Assembly (NCBI GenBank): GCA_022577435.1
Contig: JAKOON010000027.1
Location: 2,936,122 to 3,000,121, forward strand
Length of the DNA stretch: 64,000 nt
Direction: 5' to 3'
DNA from: Embiotoca jacksoni
Taxonomy: Eukaryota; Chordata; Actinopteri; Embiotocidae
The notes under the pieces are model-generated. The model did no database searches. It was not told the origin of the DNA and saw only the letters and a list, made by a program, of their open reading frames with translations. The position numbers and the translations under genes were made by a program. Shown in pieces: positions 50,471-63,140 of this stretch; the first letter of the stretch is position 1; each line of letters opens with the position of its first letter.

Positions 50471-51119
50471 TGTTGATTTCTTTCTGAAAAAGCCTGGTGA
50501 AGATCAGGACACTGAAATTCTTGCTTTGGTTTGGAAATGATTGCATTTAAAGTAAAAAAAAAAAGAAAAGAAAAAAGGAGCATATTAATTGTTGGGTCCA
50601 TTGCATGATGCAAACACTGGACTCCCGCATGAAAGAAGAATGTGCTCCTCACCCACCACCCCGAGCTTCACCCCCCTCCTTTCCTTCTTCTTACATCAGG
50701 ACACTCTGGACTCCCTGCAATTTGCACTGAAGGTGAATCATGTGCTGTGAAATCATCAAATATGTATGTAATTCCTCGGACACCGCGCTGGTACGTCTGC
50801 ACAAAGCAAGCTGAATTTTATAAACTCATTTATTTTGGTTCATAATAAGTCTGATTTTTTTCTTACCTGAGTTTAAGTCTGCAGGCTGAATGAGTCTAAA
50901 AACACCAGCTTCAGATATTGGAGTGAAAAACGTATATGTATTTTGTTTTGTCAGATGTTTGATTGACAAACAGCAGAGGATTTACTGTTTACCTGGTTAA
51001 CATGTAGCATGAATAAGTTGCTTTCAAATCACCATTTAATCCTTTTTAAGTAGTTTTATATCACATTGAAAGATCACATCACAGCTTCTTTGTACAATTT
51101 TTGTTGTTTTTTTAATCTC

Positions 51120-51510
51120 AGGTACTTATATTGACATTATATACACGTTATATGATATATCATATTTAATAGCACATGTATTACTTACACATATATGCTG
51201 TGATTCATGTCTTATATTTGTTTATACATTTTATACTATATTGCATACTGTATATATATATCCTATGAATATATATATCTATATTTATACAATACTTTAT
51301 TACTCATATATACTCATACAACAAATCCATGTATATTCAGTGTATATTGCTTGTGTGTGTGTTTATTTATGAGCCTTATATTTTTTACATTTCTTTTATT
51401 CTGTTATATTGCATTTGCATCCTTTTTTACTCACCTTTTTTCTGCTGCTGTGACGACTGAATTTTCCCGCAGTGGGATTAATAAAGTCTTATTATATCTT
51501 ATCTCTTAAA
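51120..51510 (+). mobile_element. AT-rich region ending in a retroposon-like 3' tail
   Basis: The segment ends with GCTGCTGTGACGACTG, TTTTCCCGCAGTGGGATTAA and TAAAGTCTTATTATATCTTATC. This resembles the 3' end of a non-LTR retroposon family common in teleosts. The preceding 300 bases are TA-rich with no reverse transcriptase frame. Confidence 0.5.
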
Positions 51511-52439
51511 ATAAGAACAACTAATTCAGTTTGTTCATATTAAAAAGCATGGAGGACGGAGGACGACTAGCCTTTCAGACTAAAACCAGCACTTCATTAA
51601 AAAATAAAAAGCAATGGCCCGTGTTGTTGGAAGCATGTTGCTCCAGCCACCTGTTAAATTACGAAATGCGATCCAGTTGGTCAGTTTTAAGGTTTATCAG
51701 ATGCTTCTGTGGTTCATAAAACTATGAGAGCACCGATTGCAAGATTAGATGTGGAATTACGCCATTCGTATTGCGAAGTAATAGAAAAAATATGCGCTAG
51801 CTCACGTTTGATTGGCAGCCTCTGCGTTTGCCAGAGGATGTTGCGTTGCATTGCGGAAAGACCAGGTAGAGGTTTAATGCCAGAGCTGTCTGCGTGCAGT
51901 TCTTCACAGTTTGTTGTTCAAACACGGCTTCAGTATCCAGATAGCGTTTGAAATTTTTTTATGTGGACGGACGGCTTTTCAAAATTAGCCACTTCAGCAT
52001 GGACTGAGTTTTAAAGGAAGGAAGGGGGGGGGCACTCGGAGCGCGGGAGGTGGGAAAAGGTCCCACTTTCCTATAAACCTTTAACCGACAACACATACAT
52101 ACTCCAAAACCAACCTCTGGAAGGCGCCTTTGGTGTCGAGCCTTGAACTTTCCCTCCGTCACCTTCCTCAGGCTTTATCTTTTTTAACTATCCCAAATCC
52201 CCAGAGGTTTAGTGGTCAAACCAGCTGCTCCGACTTGTAAAAGCCCGGAGAAGGATTGATGAAGAAAGGAACATGTGTGTGTGTGTGTGTTTATGTGCGA
52301 GTGTGTGACAGAGAGATGGACAGCGAGCAAGCGCTGAAGCAAGCGAGATAGCGAGGCCCTGAACTCGGGTCGACTAAATGAGAACAATCTGGACTCCCTG
52401 GGAGAGAAACCCAGAAAAGAAGGAGAGAAGGAGCGTTGG

Positions 52440-52630
52440 GTGAGGAGCAGGGGGGGGGGGAAGAAAGTGAGAGGACGGGGGAATTAAAGCTCTCGTCAAA
52501 GAGGAGAGGGATTGACAGCAGGAGGAGAAGAAAGTCTCAGACACCTGTGGCGGAAGCTGTTTGGTTGGAGACGTGTTGGAGGGGATGGGGGAGGACGGGG
52601 TGGGGGGGGGAGGGAGGAGGGAGGGATGGG
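52440..52630. repeat. Purine-rich low-complexity stretch
   Basis: A plus-strand purine-rich block (GGGAGG, GAGGAG) with several G runs. Frames through it are compositional artefacts. Confidence 0.7.
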
Positions 52631-53344
52631 AGAGGCTGAAGAGGCTCAGCGCTGGACCGGACCAGACCAGACCACGCTGGGCTACGCGCTGCTGTGAACA
52701 GCCGCACTGTAATAACTCAGGGACCGGGGGGGCTGAAAGGTGATAGCCTGGCAGGAATTGGTTTACGGCCAAGGCAGTCGACACTGCTCGACTTCCCCTT
52801 CAGACGGAGGCGAACTTAAATGTAATCGCTGTAAGGGTAGCTTTTCCTGCCTCTGAATGTTTGTGTGTGGAGACCTGCGGCGGGTCGAGCGATGGAAACC
52901 GAGATGATGGAGGAGGACAGAGTGATGAAGACCGAATACGAGGGTTATGAAAGCTGGTGATGATGATGAATAGCGCAGAGGTGGCATTTTTTTTTTTCAT
53001 TTTTTTTGGCCCGTCGGCTCCACCAGGTGTTTTGCAGAAAAAGGCGAGAGGGCGTTTCTTCGGCATCTGTGAGAGTTCCTGTCCTCTGTGGGACGGGATT
53101 AAGAAATAGGATCCAGGCCGCCGGTTTTTCACACCAGCTGGTGCCTGAGATTTCGAGCATGTATTTGGTTTATTTACCGCTGTTTCTGATGTGGTGTTAA
53201 ATGGCCGTAACAATCGAGGCAGTCTGACAGTAGGAAGTGTTGAGACCTGAAGAGATTACGTTCAAGCCGTAACTACAAAATCTAAATACTTTTCCGAAGA
53301 CTTCCTCGGATACATTTCTTATTTTACAGTTCTCACATCACCAA

Positions 53345-53347
<3 letters not shown>

Positions 53348-53377
<30 letters not shown>

Positions 53378-53378
53378 C
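53348..53378. repeat. Poly-T tract
   Basis: About 30 consecutive T, followed 30 bases later by an A tract of about 14. Confidence 0.92.
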
Positions 53379-54136
53379 AAAGTTCTGATTGTGTAGTGCT
53401 GGATTTCTTTAAAAAAAAAAAAAAGGATCAGGAGCTGAAGTGCAGGCATGTCCGAAGAAGGAATTTATTCTTCTAGACCAGAATCTTTGGCTGCGTTCAG
53501 ACAGACAAAAACACTGAAAAAACTGTTACTCAAACTTATTTCATTGTCTCATAATTACACACAAAACAAACTTTCACCTTTTAAAGATCATGAGACCATT
53601 AGATGTTTAAATTATCAATTAAACACTAGCAATGTAGTATTATCCCTTCTTAAAACTTTACTTTAAACCTGAATAATTAACGCAAATAACTAACCCCATA
53701 CAGTATTTCCTTGTTGACCTGATCTGCGTCGCTGCACGTCCGACTGATCCCCACATGGGTGAAGCTGCGCGGTGTTTGGAGAGAGCGGTGAGTCAACGTT
53801 GACCCGTGTCCACAGATGGTCGGCAGTAATGGCTGGTGGTGCTGTCAGAGGGGAGGGGAGCTAACCCGGCTCAGAGTAAACAGTCAAACAAACACAGGGG
53901 TAACCCCACGGTTGTTTAGGTTGGGCCCAGATAGCCCGCTGATCGCCATAACAAGCTGTCAGTTCACGGAGACGAGGCTGCGAATCACCTTCTGTGGCTT
54001 TACTTGACCGATCTGGTTCTTTTAATGACCTCCATATATCTTCAAAACAACTCAATAAAATGAAGACTATGTTGTGGGCAGGATTGAATGTAAAACAACT
54101 GGATTGGAAAAACAGTAATCAATGTGTCAGTCAATA

Positions 54137-54275
54137 TTAATCGAGTTTAAGTATGAGGGGAAAGAGAAAGGGGCCCAGGATGCTGCCTTGAGGAACTCCA
54201 AAATTTACATCTACAGTATGAAACTCATTGTTTATTATTTTCCACATTTTAAAACAGCACTGAAACTGTGAAAGA
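54137..54275 (-). pseudogene. Non-LTR retrotransposon reverse transcriptase fragment
   Basis: On the minus strand the reading NFGVPQGSILGPFLFPLI matches the conserved block of LINE-type reverse transcriptases (GVPQGSILGPLLF). The frame is short and stops soon after this block. The YxDD catalytic block does not follow, so this is a small dead remnant. It directly abuts copy B of the 0.5-kb dispersed repeat. Confidence 0.75.
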
Positions 54276-54278
54276 ACC

Positions 54279-54775
54279 ATAGACTGTATGTAAAAGTGTT
54301 CGTAGCTTCCAGGTCTAAAAAATAATGCCAATCTGGAAGTGCCTTAAGCTGCAATACCACTGAGGGCCAGTAGAGGTTGGCTGCAAAAATCTTCCAGCTC
54401 CATTCAACTTCTCATGAAATATTAAGTCTATAAATGTTTTCCACCAGTTATTTTGGTGTTGTTAGCTAAAGTCGCTCCTTCTTATTCGTTTGCTGGCGTT
54501 CCATCTAAATATAATCCCGTCATTAATTCGAAAATAAACCTCAAAAAGACGAGTTTTTGGGGAATGTCTGTTTGATTGACAGGCCCATGGTGCAGCGGAG
54601 TCAGATCCACCGCTTGCTCCGCCCCCCAGCTCGTCCAAATATGGTGACGGCTGGCAACGAGGCGCTCAGAACTAGTAAGATGGCGACGACCAAAATCCAA
54701 ACTCAAGGCTTCATAACGGCCGTTCACAAACCACCGCTGGTTGCCGCTCGGAAAGAACCTATTGTTTAGATTGGT
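54279..54775 (-). repeat. Dispersed repeat of about 0.5 kb, copy B (reversed)
   Basis: This has the same landmarks as copy A in reverse order and complement: CATAGACTGTATGTAAAAG at the left end, then GTCATTAATTCG, GTTTGATTGACAGGCC, TCGTCCAAATATGG, AAAATCCAAACTCAAGGCTT, ACGGCCGTTCACAAAC. It ends near a second ACTGTATATAAAC. It is the only reversed copy. Confidence 0.85.
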
Positions 54776-55933
54776 ACTGTATATAAACACAGTTGTGATC
54801 ATCTATCAACAGACAGAACGAGCAGAAGAAAACCGATTAGTGGGCGAACTTACACACAGGAGCTTGGTCACTTTTCAAGATGACAGCTCACCGTTTCGGG
54901 GGTTCAGAGGCAGCTCTTACTTCTGAAAGACAAAGACAGGAAATGTTCGGCATCAGTATTACGCTCATTATTCACAACTGTTAAAATAAAACGCTCAAAG
55001 TAGGGCATTCCCATTGCCGGGGCATGTTTGTGTGTGAATGGAAAAAGGTTTCTCCTCTGCACATTCCCACAGATCCCCTTACTGCCCCCCTCCTGGGACT
55101 GTCTGAAACCAGAGGGTGTGGAGGCTAACAGCAACACACAATGACCCTGGTTAGCTAACAATGAGCACCAACATATTGTTATGTTTTGGGCCCAGTGTCG
55201 GGTCCCCATTCTCCCCCTCCCCTCTTTCTCCTCCTCCACCACACCTCCAGTGATGGATTGCTTTCCTCACTCTCGGTTGCTTGGCGTGTGCTGCGGCCTC
55301 GCCGGACTCCAGCCGGCCGTTGGGAACTGCCCTGTTTTCCTTCTCCCTGACTCCAAACCACCGAACAGTCAGCAACTCGACTCATTATCCGAGCTACCCG
55401 ACCTTCAGCCCTCCCTTTTTTTCTTTTCTTTTTTGAACCGTGTTGCTTTTTTTTTTTTTTTTTTACTTGCAGATAAGCAGGATGGATTCTGCTCTCGCGC
55501 CTGAATCAACTTCCAGAGAAATTGACCGAGAGTCAATCCTTTTGTTTCCAGTTCAAGAAGTGAAGCGAGACGATAACTAGCTATTTGTTCCGCTTTCTAA
55601 ATTTTAGCACACACATCGTACGCGTGCACCTGAACGCCACACAAACACACAGCCAAAATAATGTTCAGATTGAAACCCGCATAATCCCGTGGACGTCTGC
55701 CAGGCTATCGAGACGCTTATTCTGCCAACTCGCTAACATGCCGGCCATCCAGACGGTCCGCTGCCCACGTAAGGGATGAAGTGTCGGTTCTCGCCCTCAG
55801 GGAAGGCGGAGGGTGTCACGGGAAGTCAGATTGCAATCCACCCGGGCGTGCAAGAGGTCTGCAGCTGGAGAACGGCTGCCCTGAGAGGCCTAATCCTCCG
55901 GGATTTAAGTGGGATTTTGTACACACAGGGTGG

Positions 55934-55935
<2 letters not shown>

Positions 55936-55969
<34 letters not shown>

Positions 55970-55970
55970 C
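55936..55970. repeat. (CA)n microsatellite
   Basis: A CA array of about 16 units ending in a short C run. Confidence 0.93.
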
Positions 55971-57360
55971 CAGACATACAAGTGCAAACACTTAGGCCGG
56001 TATACAGACATGCTCATAAGTGAGACTGAAGGACCCTGGAAATACGATTTAAAGGGGAAATTTGGCATCATACAACCAGGATCGTATTTTTACACCGTGG
56101 ATCTGATTTCCACCAGCAGTTGCATCAACGCTCAGCGAGTTATTTACCGACATCTGGGAACACATTAAAATGAAGTTTGATGGAGTAAACACTCATCACG
56201 GTTTACAGACGACTTCCTCGTTCGACTTTGACCGACTGTGAACGCCGTAGTCGTGCACACGCACCGTTCTCCTGTGCAGCGGGAGATAATTACTGATATT
56301 CTGGGTGAACTCCTTCAAACAAAGTGGTCTAAATGATCAGGCTGAACTCCTGGCGTGTTTAGAGCCAAACAGACTTCATAAACTTCTTCATTCATCCGAT
56401 TCAAAGCCTAAAGTTTCAGGTTACGCCTTCATCCGGGTCCAAACAGGAACAACGGGTTGAAAATCACCTTATATACATTTTCAAGCACCAACCAAGGTCT
56501 CCTATTGGATAATTACATCATTCAGTAATCAAGCAATCATCTGTATCACCTGGTTTGCTATCTGCCTTTTTGTTGCACAATCCCACTGGTGGCACAAGTC
56601 ACACATCCAATCACATTGTTTTTTTTTCCTGAACAGAGATGCAGGTTGTGTTATTGCTCGTGAATAACAAGGAGAGTTCGGACTATCCCTTTAAAATTTG
56701 TGCCTCTTTGGCCAAAAGGAAAAGAAAAGAAAACACCTGAAAGAAAATCAGCAATTCATAGACCCCAAAATATGATACACCGACCGCAGTGTTATATGTT
56801 ATATATGCTGCCATTAAAATTCCTAAAACCACACTAGTAGAAAAATAAAACCCAATTTGTAATAAAACTGGAATTTTCCTTTTACCGAGCGAGTATTCGT
56901 GTGTATTTTTGTGAATATTTGCGTGCACGTGTACGGTACAAGCACGGGATGATATTCAGGGAGTTTTATCTGCACCATCACGATCATATTTCTTTTATTT
57001 TTTTTGCACTCCTGTATGCGTGCGTGCATCTCTGCGACCGGGAGCCAAGGAGGGGCGGATGAAGTGTGGGTGGGTGCGAATGATTCTGACATCATCACCG
57101 CCCGCCGTCTCGTCCTCTTCCACTGCCCCGATACTGACAGGTCCTCTATTGTTCCAGCGTTGCGTGGGCTCCCAAGGTTCCCATGTGTTAGAAATCATCC
57201 ACCCACGTGCTGCAGCAGACAGGGGCCCAAAGACTGTGAAACCGTATACTGAGAGTCTGTGGGCCGCAGGACGGGCCCTGATGAAAGACAGTGTGACTGC
57301 AGAGAGAATAACAAACGCCAGGCTCCTAGACACCGTACACTCCACACACACATACCTGCA
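55971..57360. other. Non-coding stretch, nothing recognised
   Basis: Mixed composition. Open frames at 57,000-57,350 cross into the CA array on the right and show no family resemblance. Confidence 0.5.
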
Positions 57361-57362
57361 GA

Positions 57363-57364
<2 letters not shown>

Positions 57365-57420
<56 letters not shown>
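57365..57420. repeat. (CA)28 microsatellite
   Basis: A pure CA array of about 55 bases. Confidence 0.96.
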
Positions 57421-57422
<2 letters not shown>

Positions 57423-58699
57423 TATCCATACGCACAAACACATACACACTTTTGTCACGCAAGAGGCTCATACAGCCCAGACTGAAGGGGGCCAATGGGA
57501 GCCGGAGTGAGAGGGGGGCAGAGGGGGTGAGTGGAGAGATGGGCAGCAGCAGAGATGGATGGTTTGGTGGTGGACGGGATGGATGAGGAGGTTTAACAAA
57601 TCCTGGTTCACGACGGTCCGAGCTGAATTCTGATTCTGCTCAGAGCCGGTTTTGGCCGGCGGCCAGGCGGAGTGTGCTGGCACAGGTGAACACAGTCACA
57701 CTCTTGGCTCGCGGTGCCTCCACAGATCATTAGAGCACAGAGAAGACAGAAAAGGGGGGACGAAGGGGGAGGTCTGTATATCTTCAAGCGGAGCCGCGCT
57801 CATTGTGCGGCTGCGTTTACATTTATTGATGTCATCTGCAGCCCCCGTATGAAGAAAGAAAAAAAAAAAAACTGTTTGCAAATATTAGCAGAGATCCTGC
57901 AGATGTTTGGGGGAAAATTTTACACAATTTGAAAATTTATGTGGGATAAACATGTGGTGACTGATGCTAACAGATGTTTCCTGAAACTTTAGACCAGGTT
58001 TAGCTTCAGCATTTCTTTCTCTCTTTTTTTTTTTTTTTTACATTTCACAGCACTGTTATTTATCCAGAAACAAGCCTTCCACCTCGAAACGACACCAAAC
58101 ACAAACTGGGACCGTCTGGTGGTGGTGCCAATGCCACCGCCGCCGCGCCCTCGCGGGCTGCGTGACCTCATCTGAGCTCCCCGTCGTCGAAATTCGTGGT
58201 CATCTCTTTTTTTTTTTTTTTTTACGACAACACCTGTAGTTGAAAACCTCCTCTGTCGTGCGTCTGAGACTTTGTGTGGAAACCCAACTCCCTGGAATTT
58301 ACAGGAGGCAGTAAAACGTGCAGCTGATACTCAATAACGGCGCAATTTATTGATCAGCCAGTGAGCGTTAAAAATTTCTAACTTTTCATGACGAACCCAG
58401 AAGGCTCTCTGGAAGTAAAGTCCTGCTTCTGACGTAATGGAGATCGAATTTAACTTAAAATAAGTACGCAGGTCCTTCAGTTTCTTATTGATCATCTGTA
58501 TTGCATGTGTGTTTAGTATATATTGTAAAACTAGAGCAGATATATTAAAACCTTTTCACATTATTTCAGATAAATAGTAAAAAAGTTTCCAATATTAAAC
58601 AAATCCAAATGTTTAGTCCACACTTCACATGTTTTTGTTGTTGTTGTTGAAAAAGCAGTCACAAACTCAAATTCAAGTTTATATGATATTAGCTTTGGT

Positions 58700-59530
58700 T
58701 CATCTAATCATTTCCGATAGTTAAGATGGTCAAGATGGCGCTCAAGAGTTTTGTGGCTTCTGGTTCCTGTGTTTAATTTCTTTAATGTTCGGTGAAGTGA
58801 CGGTTGAGCAACGGACCGTTTTTGGTTCCACCGTTACTTTTCTCACTCTTTGTAACGGAGACGATGACGATCAAGCGACTTGAATGAAACACTTATTCAC
58901 AGGAAGTCACAGCTTCACCCTGCTGCATGCACGTTACTACGATCTCGGAACGTTTCGATTTGCATCTCGTACTTCTTTTATTCTTGGCTCTGTTTTTCGT
59001 CTCCATCAAGTCTTAACAGAGATATTTGGACTTCTTGTGGTCGTCATCCTCAGATGTGAGATCAGACTCCAGAAACCAGGTTCCCGCTGGATCCTCACAG
59101 TCGAGAGGTGTTTTTGTTGTCGTACAGTTTTGGGCTGTCTGGCAGCCATGACACCTTTATGATCTGATCCCAGTGCACTCTGAGAGCTCTCGCGTTGATG
59201 GACGATTCCTCTGCTGCAGCGAGCCTCGTGTCCCGGCCGTTCGGACAGCGGACCTGCGAGGTCGGAGGATGAATGGCGACCTCGTGGTCACGATGGCTGA
59301 ATGAGGTCCTGTGTGCGATGGAGACGTCGGAGGTTTCGAGATGTGAGATTGGTTTACAGTGAAGACAACGTCGACTGTTCCGCAGAGAGAGCGAGAAGCT
59401 GTTGATGTGTGTGATTGACGTGTTTTTCTATGGACCTCCATCCTTTTATGGGCTGGTGTGCGTTTTATGATGTTTTCCTGTTTTTCCAGTGAATTTTCCT
59501 GACATGGAGACTCAGGTGAGGACAAAACTG
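58700..59530. other. Unclassified, possible ancient transposon-derived stretch
   Basis: The segment opens with AAGATGGCGCTCAAGAG, a type of sequence often seen at the 5' ends of non-LTR elements. It continues with balanced composition and no simple repeats. The frames show no reverse transcriptase or endonuclease motif, so the assignment is only a suggestion. Confidence 0.25.
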
Positions 59531-59785
59531 TGACACCAGTAAGATAAATTGGAAATGAGGTTTATGATGCTTCTACGTCCCAAGAAGCTGATTTGAAATG
59601 TTAACCTTCCTTTTATTTTGTCTTTGAACATTTACAAAAAGTCATAAAAGTTGGCATAAAAAGTGGCATTTGAAGTGGTTTCTCTAATTAAAACATATTG
59701 ATCATGTTTCATTCAGTTAACTACACTCAGGGGAAATTTGTCCACCAGAAGACCAGATGTGTAATTCAGCCACCTGAAAAATAAG

Positions 59786-60335
59786 TTTGCAACGTCACCC
59801 GTTGGTTTGTGAACGGCCGTTGTGAAGCCTCGAGTTCGGATTTTGGCCGTCGCCATCTTGCTAGTTCGGAGCGGTTTGGAGAAGGAAGTGACCGTATTTG
59901 GACGAGCTGGTGACGAGCGAGCGGGGGACCTGACTCCATCTGGATGGAAACCCGCGGACACTATGCCCCGCCAACCGATAGCGGAAACCTGACAGCACCA
60001 CAGACCTGTCAATCAAACACACAAAAACATATTGTTTTTGCATCTTCTTTTCTAATGAATGACGGGATTATTTTCAGATGGACCGCCAGAAAACTAATAA
60101 GAAGGAGCAACTTTAGCTAAAAACACCATAACAACTTGTGGAAAAAAATTCATTGATTTCGTATTTCATTCGTGAAGTTTAATAGGAGTCTACGGAGCCG
60201 GAGGTCTTTTGGAGCCGACCTCTAGTGGTACTTGGTGGTATTGCATCTTAAGGCACTTCCTCATCGGCCTCATTTTACAGACCCGGAAGCTACGAACACT
60301 TTTATAAACAGTCTGTGGTCTGAACACATTTACAG
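59786..60335 (+). repeat. Dispersed repeat of about 0.5 kb, copy C
   Basis: This has the same order of landmarks as copy A, and is slightly longer because of an insert near 60,140-60,170. It ends with GGAAGCTACGAACACTTTTA and AAACAGTCTGTGGTCTG. The shared GGAGCCGACCTCTAGTGG is identical to copy A. Confidence 0.88.
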
Positions 60336-60339
60336 ACAA

Positions 60340-61230
60340 CAACTGAAAACTTTAGTTTGGGTCTGATGAAGGCGAACTTTCCCTAAACGTATAAGATATC
60401 TCAACCACAGGAAGTGAGATCAGTAAACGCAAAGTTTGGTGTGATGGATTTGTTCGGAAGACGCTTTTGATAACAAATTAATAAGGCATTAGGGCTTGAA
60501 GGAGATTTTTAAAAAGGCTTGAATCTGTCCTACAGTGTCAGAAACGTTCATCTGAAATTTGTCTTGTTTTGTTTTCACTGGTTTTGCAGATGTCTCGGCG
60601 CTAAACAGCGAAGCCTCGTTCTCCAACCGTCACGCTGGGTGTCCTTAGTGCGTGAACAAGGCCTTCTATGTTCACTTTGCTCAGCAAACACTGTGATTGA
60701 GTGCTCCTCTGTGTGATGATTTTCAGAGTTAAACTGCTTCTGGACTTCCTGGTTGCACACCGGGCAGGACGCAGCGGGTCAACAAGTACCAAGCAGAAGA
60801 GTCCCATGGCCTGAGGCTCCGGTATCCACTCTGTCCAAGACGCAACATCCAAAGGAGCCATCGCAGGAAGTCTCAGATAATTTAATGTTGTGCAGCTCCT
60901 CAACTTTGGCCCGTCTTGACTGATTGTGCAATGGAAATGGAAGATTTATAACTCCTGCAGGAGTCGCTAATCACCGGAGACAAGAGGCTATTTTTTTGGA
61001 GGGGGGGCAGGCGGGAAAGGAGGGGGGTTAAGGGCGGTGGGGGTCCACCATCAGTGTCCACCGTCGACTAATGTCCAACCAGCATCTTTTACCCAAAGGT
61101 ACAAACGCACGCTGCTTGGATGCTTCATTCAACACGACAGCCGTCTCGGGAGGAAGTGCGGAAGACTTTGCGTTTCCTCCTCACTTTTTCTTACCGTTTC
61201 TTGTCCAACACGTGTCAAGATGCCGAGAGG
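60340..61230. other. Non-coding stretch, nothing recognised
   Basis: Balanced composition with a G-rich patch at 60,998-61,045. A minus-strand frame at 60,601-60,903 is open but shows no motif or splice pattern. Confidence 0.5.
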
Positions 61231-61233
61231 ACG

Positions 61234-61236
<3 letters not shown>

Positions 61237-61300
<64 letters not shown>
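61237..61300. repeat. (CA)30 microsatellite
   Basis: CGCGCGCA followed by a pure CA array of about 60 bases. Confidence 0.96.
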
Positions 61301-61303
<3 letters not shown>

Positions 61304-62700
61304 CGGAGAGGCTGGAGAAAACGGAGGAATAGATTTGCAGGTGGCCAAAAACTAACAATGAGGATGAAAAGAAAGAGAGGAAACGTAAAAGTGGATGAGG
61401 GATCGCAGAGATCAGCAGAAAGAGGCCAGGAAAGAAAAAGGAGAACAGCCTTGTTACACGGAGCTTCTCCTGGGTCCGTTTTCTTTTGACAAAACCCAGC
61501 GTACTGCGGTCTTTTGCGGGCCGGCGCAAGGTGAGGCGGACATGTCTGGCACGGAGTCTTTACTGTCAGATTTAAAAGATGAGAATTAACAAGAGGCAGA
61601 AAAACAGCTGACTCGTTTCGGTTGAGCGTTCCCAAGGTCACGTCGGATACGTCTGTCAGGCGGCGTGTCCAAAATAAAACCAAAAATATTCCCTTACTAA
61701 GTTACGTTCACACACAAACCGTCTCGGTCCTCCTTCAGACACGCCGCCCTGCAATATCATTCCATTATGATGTTATCTTGACTCTCACCGCCTCACGTTT
61801 TCCCAGCAGCGTTCGTCTCCTATCAGCCTGTCAGATTCAGCAGAAGGACCCTTTGATGCGAGCTGCCGTCTCAGGACACAATAACAGCGTGCAGATGGAG
61901 CGGAGCGCAGGACCCAGTAGGAGGAGGACATGCTTTAATTTCTAAGGCCACCTCTTGTAGATCTGACCTTCACACTTCCAGCGATCCATCAAGATCTTTC
62001 CCCTCCAAGAGGCCGAATCGCAGTGCCGGGTTTTTCAAAATAAAATGTTTTCCTGCACGGAGCACAACTTCAGACAATCAAGTGGAGCTCATGACATCAG
62101 TTGAAAGTTGCTTTTTCTACTTAATTTTCCTTTCTTACAATGTTGAAACCAAAAGAATTTAACTTTTAAAGTTTGGAGTCATGATAAAAGTAAGTTCTGT
62201 CATCCAATATTTAGTTTTAATAACCTATTTGTCTGGTTAAAAAAACAAAAAAGTTTGAGATGCACCAAAAAAAACAAAAAACAAAAAAAGACTTCTATAT
62301 TTCCACAATAGTTGAGTAAACTTATAAAAGTAAATTACAATTTCAAACCACGATTATAAGTTCTGAAATGGTTCTGTGTTTGATATCTAACCAAACTTTT
62401 GTTTTGGTAATCAATACATTTTAGAGAGATTAGATTTAGAGTTTTTTTTTTCAAGAAAACAAACAAAAACAGTTGGAGAAAGTAAATTTCAGTAGCTGTA
62501 ATGTAACTTATAATTTTGTCTCCTCTGTGTCATAATGATCAAATCAGCCCATTTACTGATATGAAACCACACAAAAATAGAGTCGATGTTTGTTGTAACC
62601 AAATGACAAAAATACAAATTTTCAAGTCATGCTTTTGCTAAAGATGCATTTTCATGATGTACAATTAGTTATGGTTTAATCCAGTATCTACACTTTTCAA
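61301..62700. other. Non-coding stretch, nothing recognised
   Basis: Mixed, becoming AT-rich with A tracts after 62,000. No repeat family or exon was identified. Confidence 0.5.
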
Positions 62701-62976
62701 CATGTCCTCCAACTAATATGAGCACATAGGTCGTCTCTTCTCACCGTACCCGTCTCTCCATCGTTGGACGCGCTTCGTACTGCGGGTGGATAAAACGTTC
62801 CTTCGGACACTGTGAGGTTCAAACAGACTCCGCAAAGAGTGAAAGACCTGAAACACACCTACACAGTGCATAAAGTTTAACACATAATATTGGCAGCTAA
62901 AGTTCATTAAACACGATGAAAACACTGTAATATTCTCTGAACACGTGCGCTGGCGTTCACCATGAAGCAATCTTAC

Positions 62977-63140
62977 CGTCTTGCGTCTTTCTGCTTTCAG
63001 CCGCTACTGAAGCGTTAGCCAAATACGGAAAACCAAGAACAGCATGTCAACAGTCGTGTTTCTTAAATTAGCGCCCGCAGTTTGGTTCAGGCACAAAAAA
63101 ACCTCGGAGTCCGGCTGCGAGAAAGAAAATTGCTCGGGTT
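62977..63140 (-). other. Candidate untranslated first exon of an unknown minus-strand transcript
   Basis: A strong donor (GACG|GTAAGA) lies at 62977/62976 on the minus strand, and an acceptor-like TGTTTCAG lies further on near 62851. An X-box-like half site (ATGGCAAC, 63213-63220) is upstream. The exon's right boundary is a guess. There is no long coding frame and no known family match. Confidence 0.2.

Noticed and set aside
59157..59525. 122-residue minus-strand frame rich in Ser and Arg
   Set aside because: No domain resemblance. Composition and setting suggest old transposon-derived or neutral sequence.
60601..60903. 100-residue minus-strand frame
   Set aside because: Balanced composition but no recognisable motif, no start context and no splice partner. 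Treated as chance.
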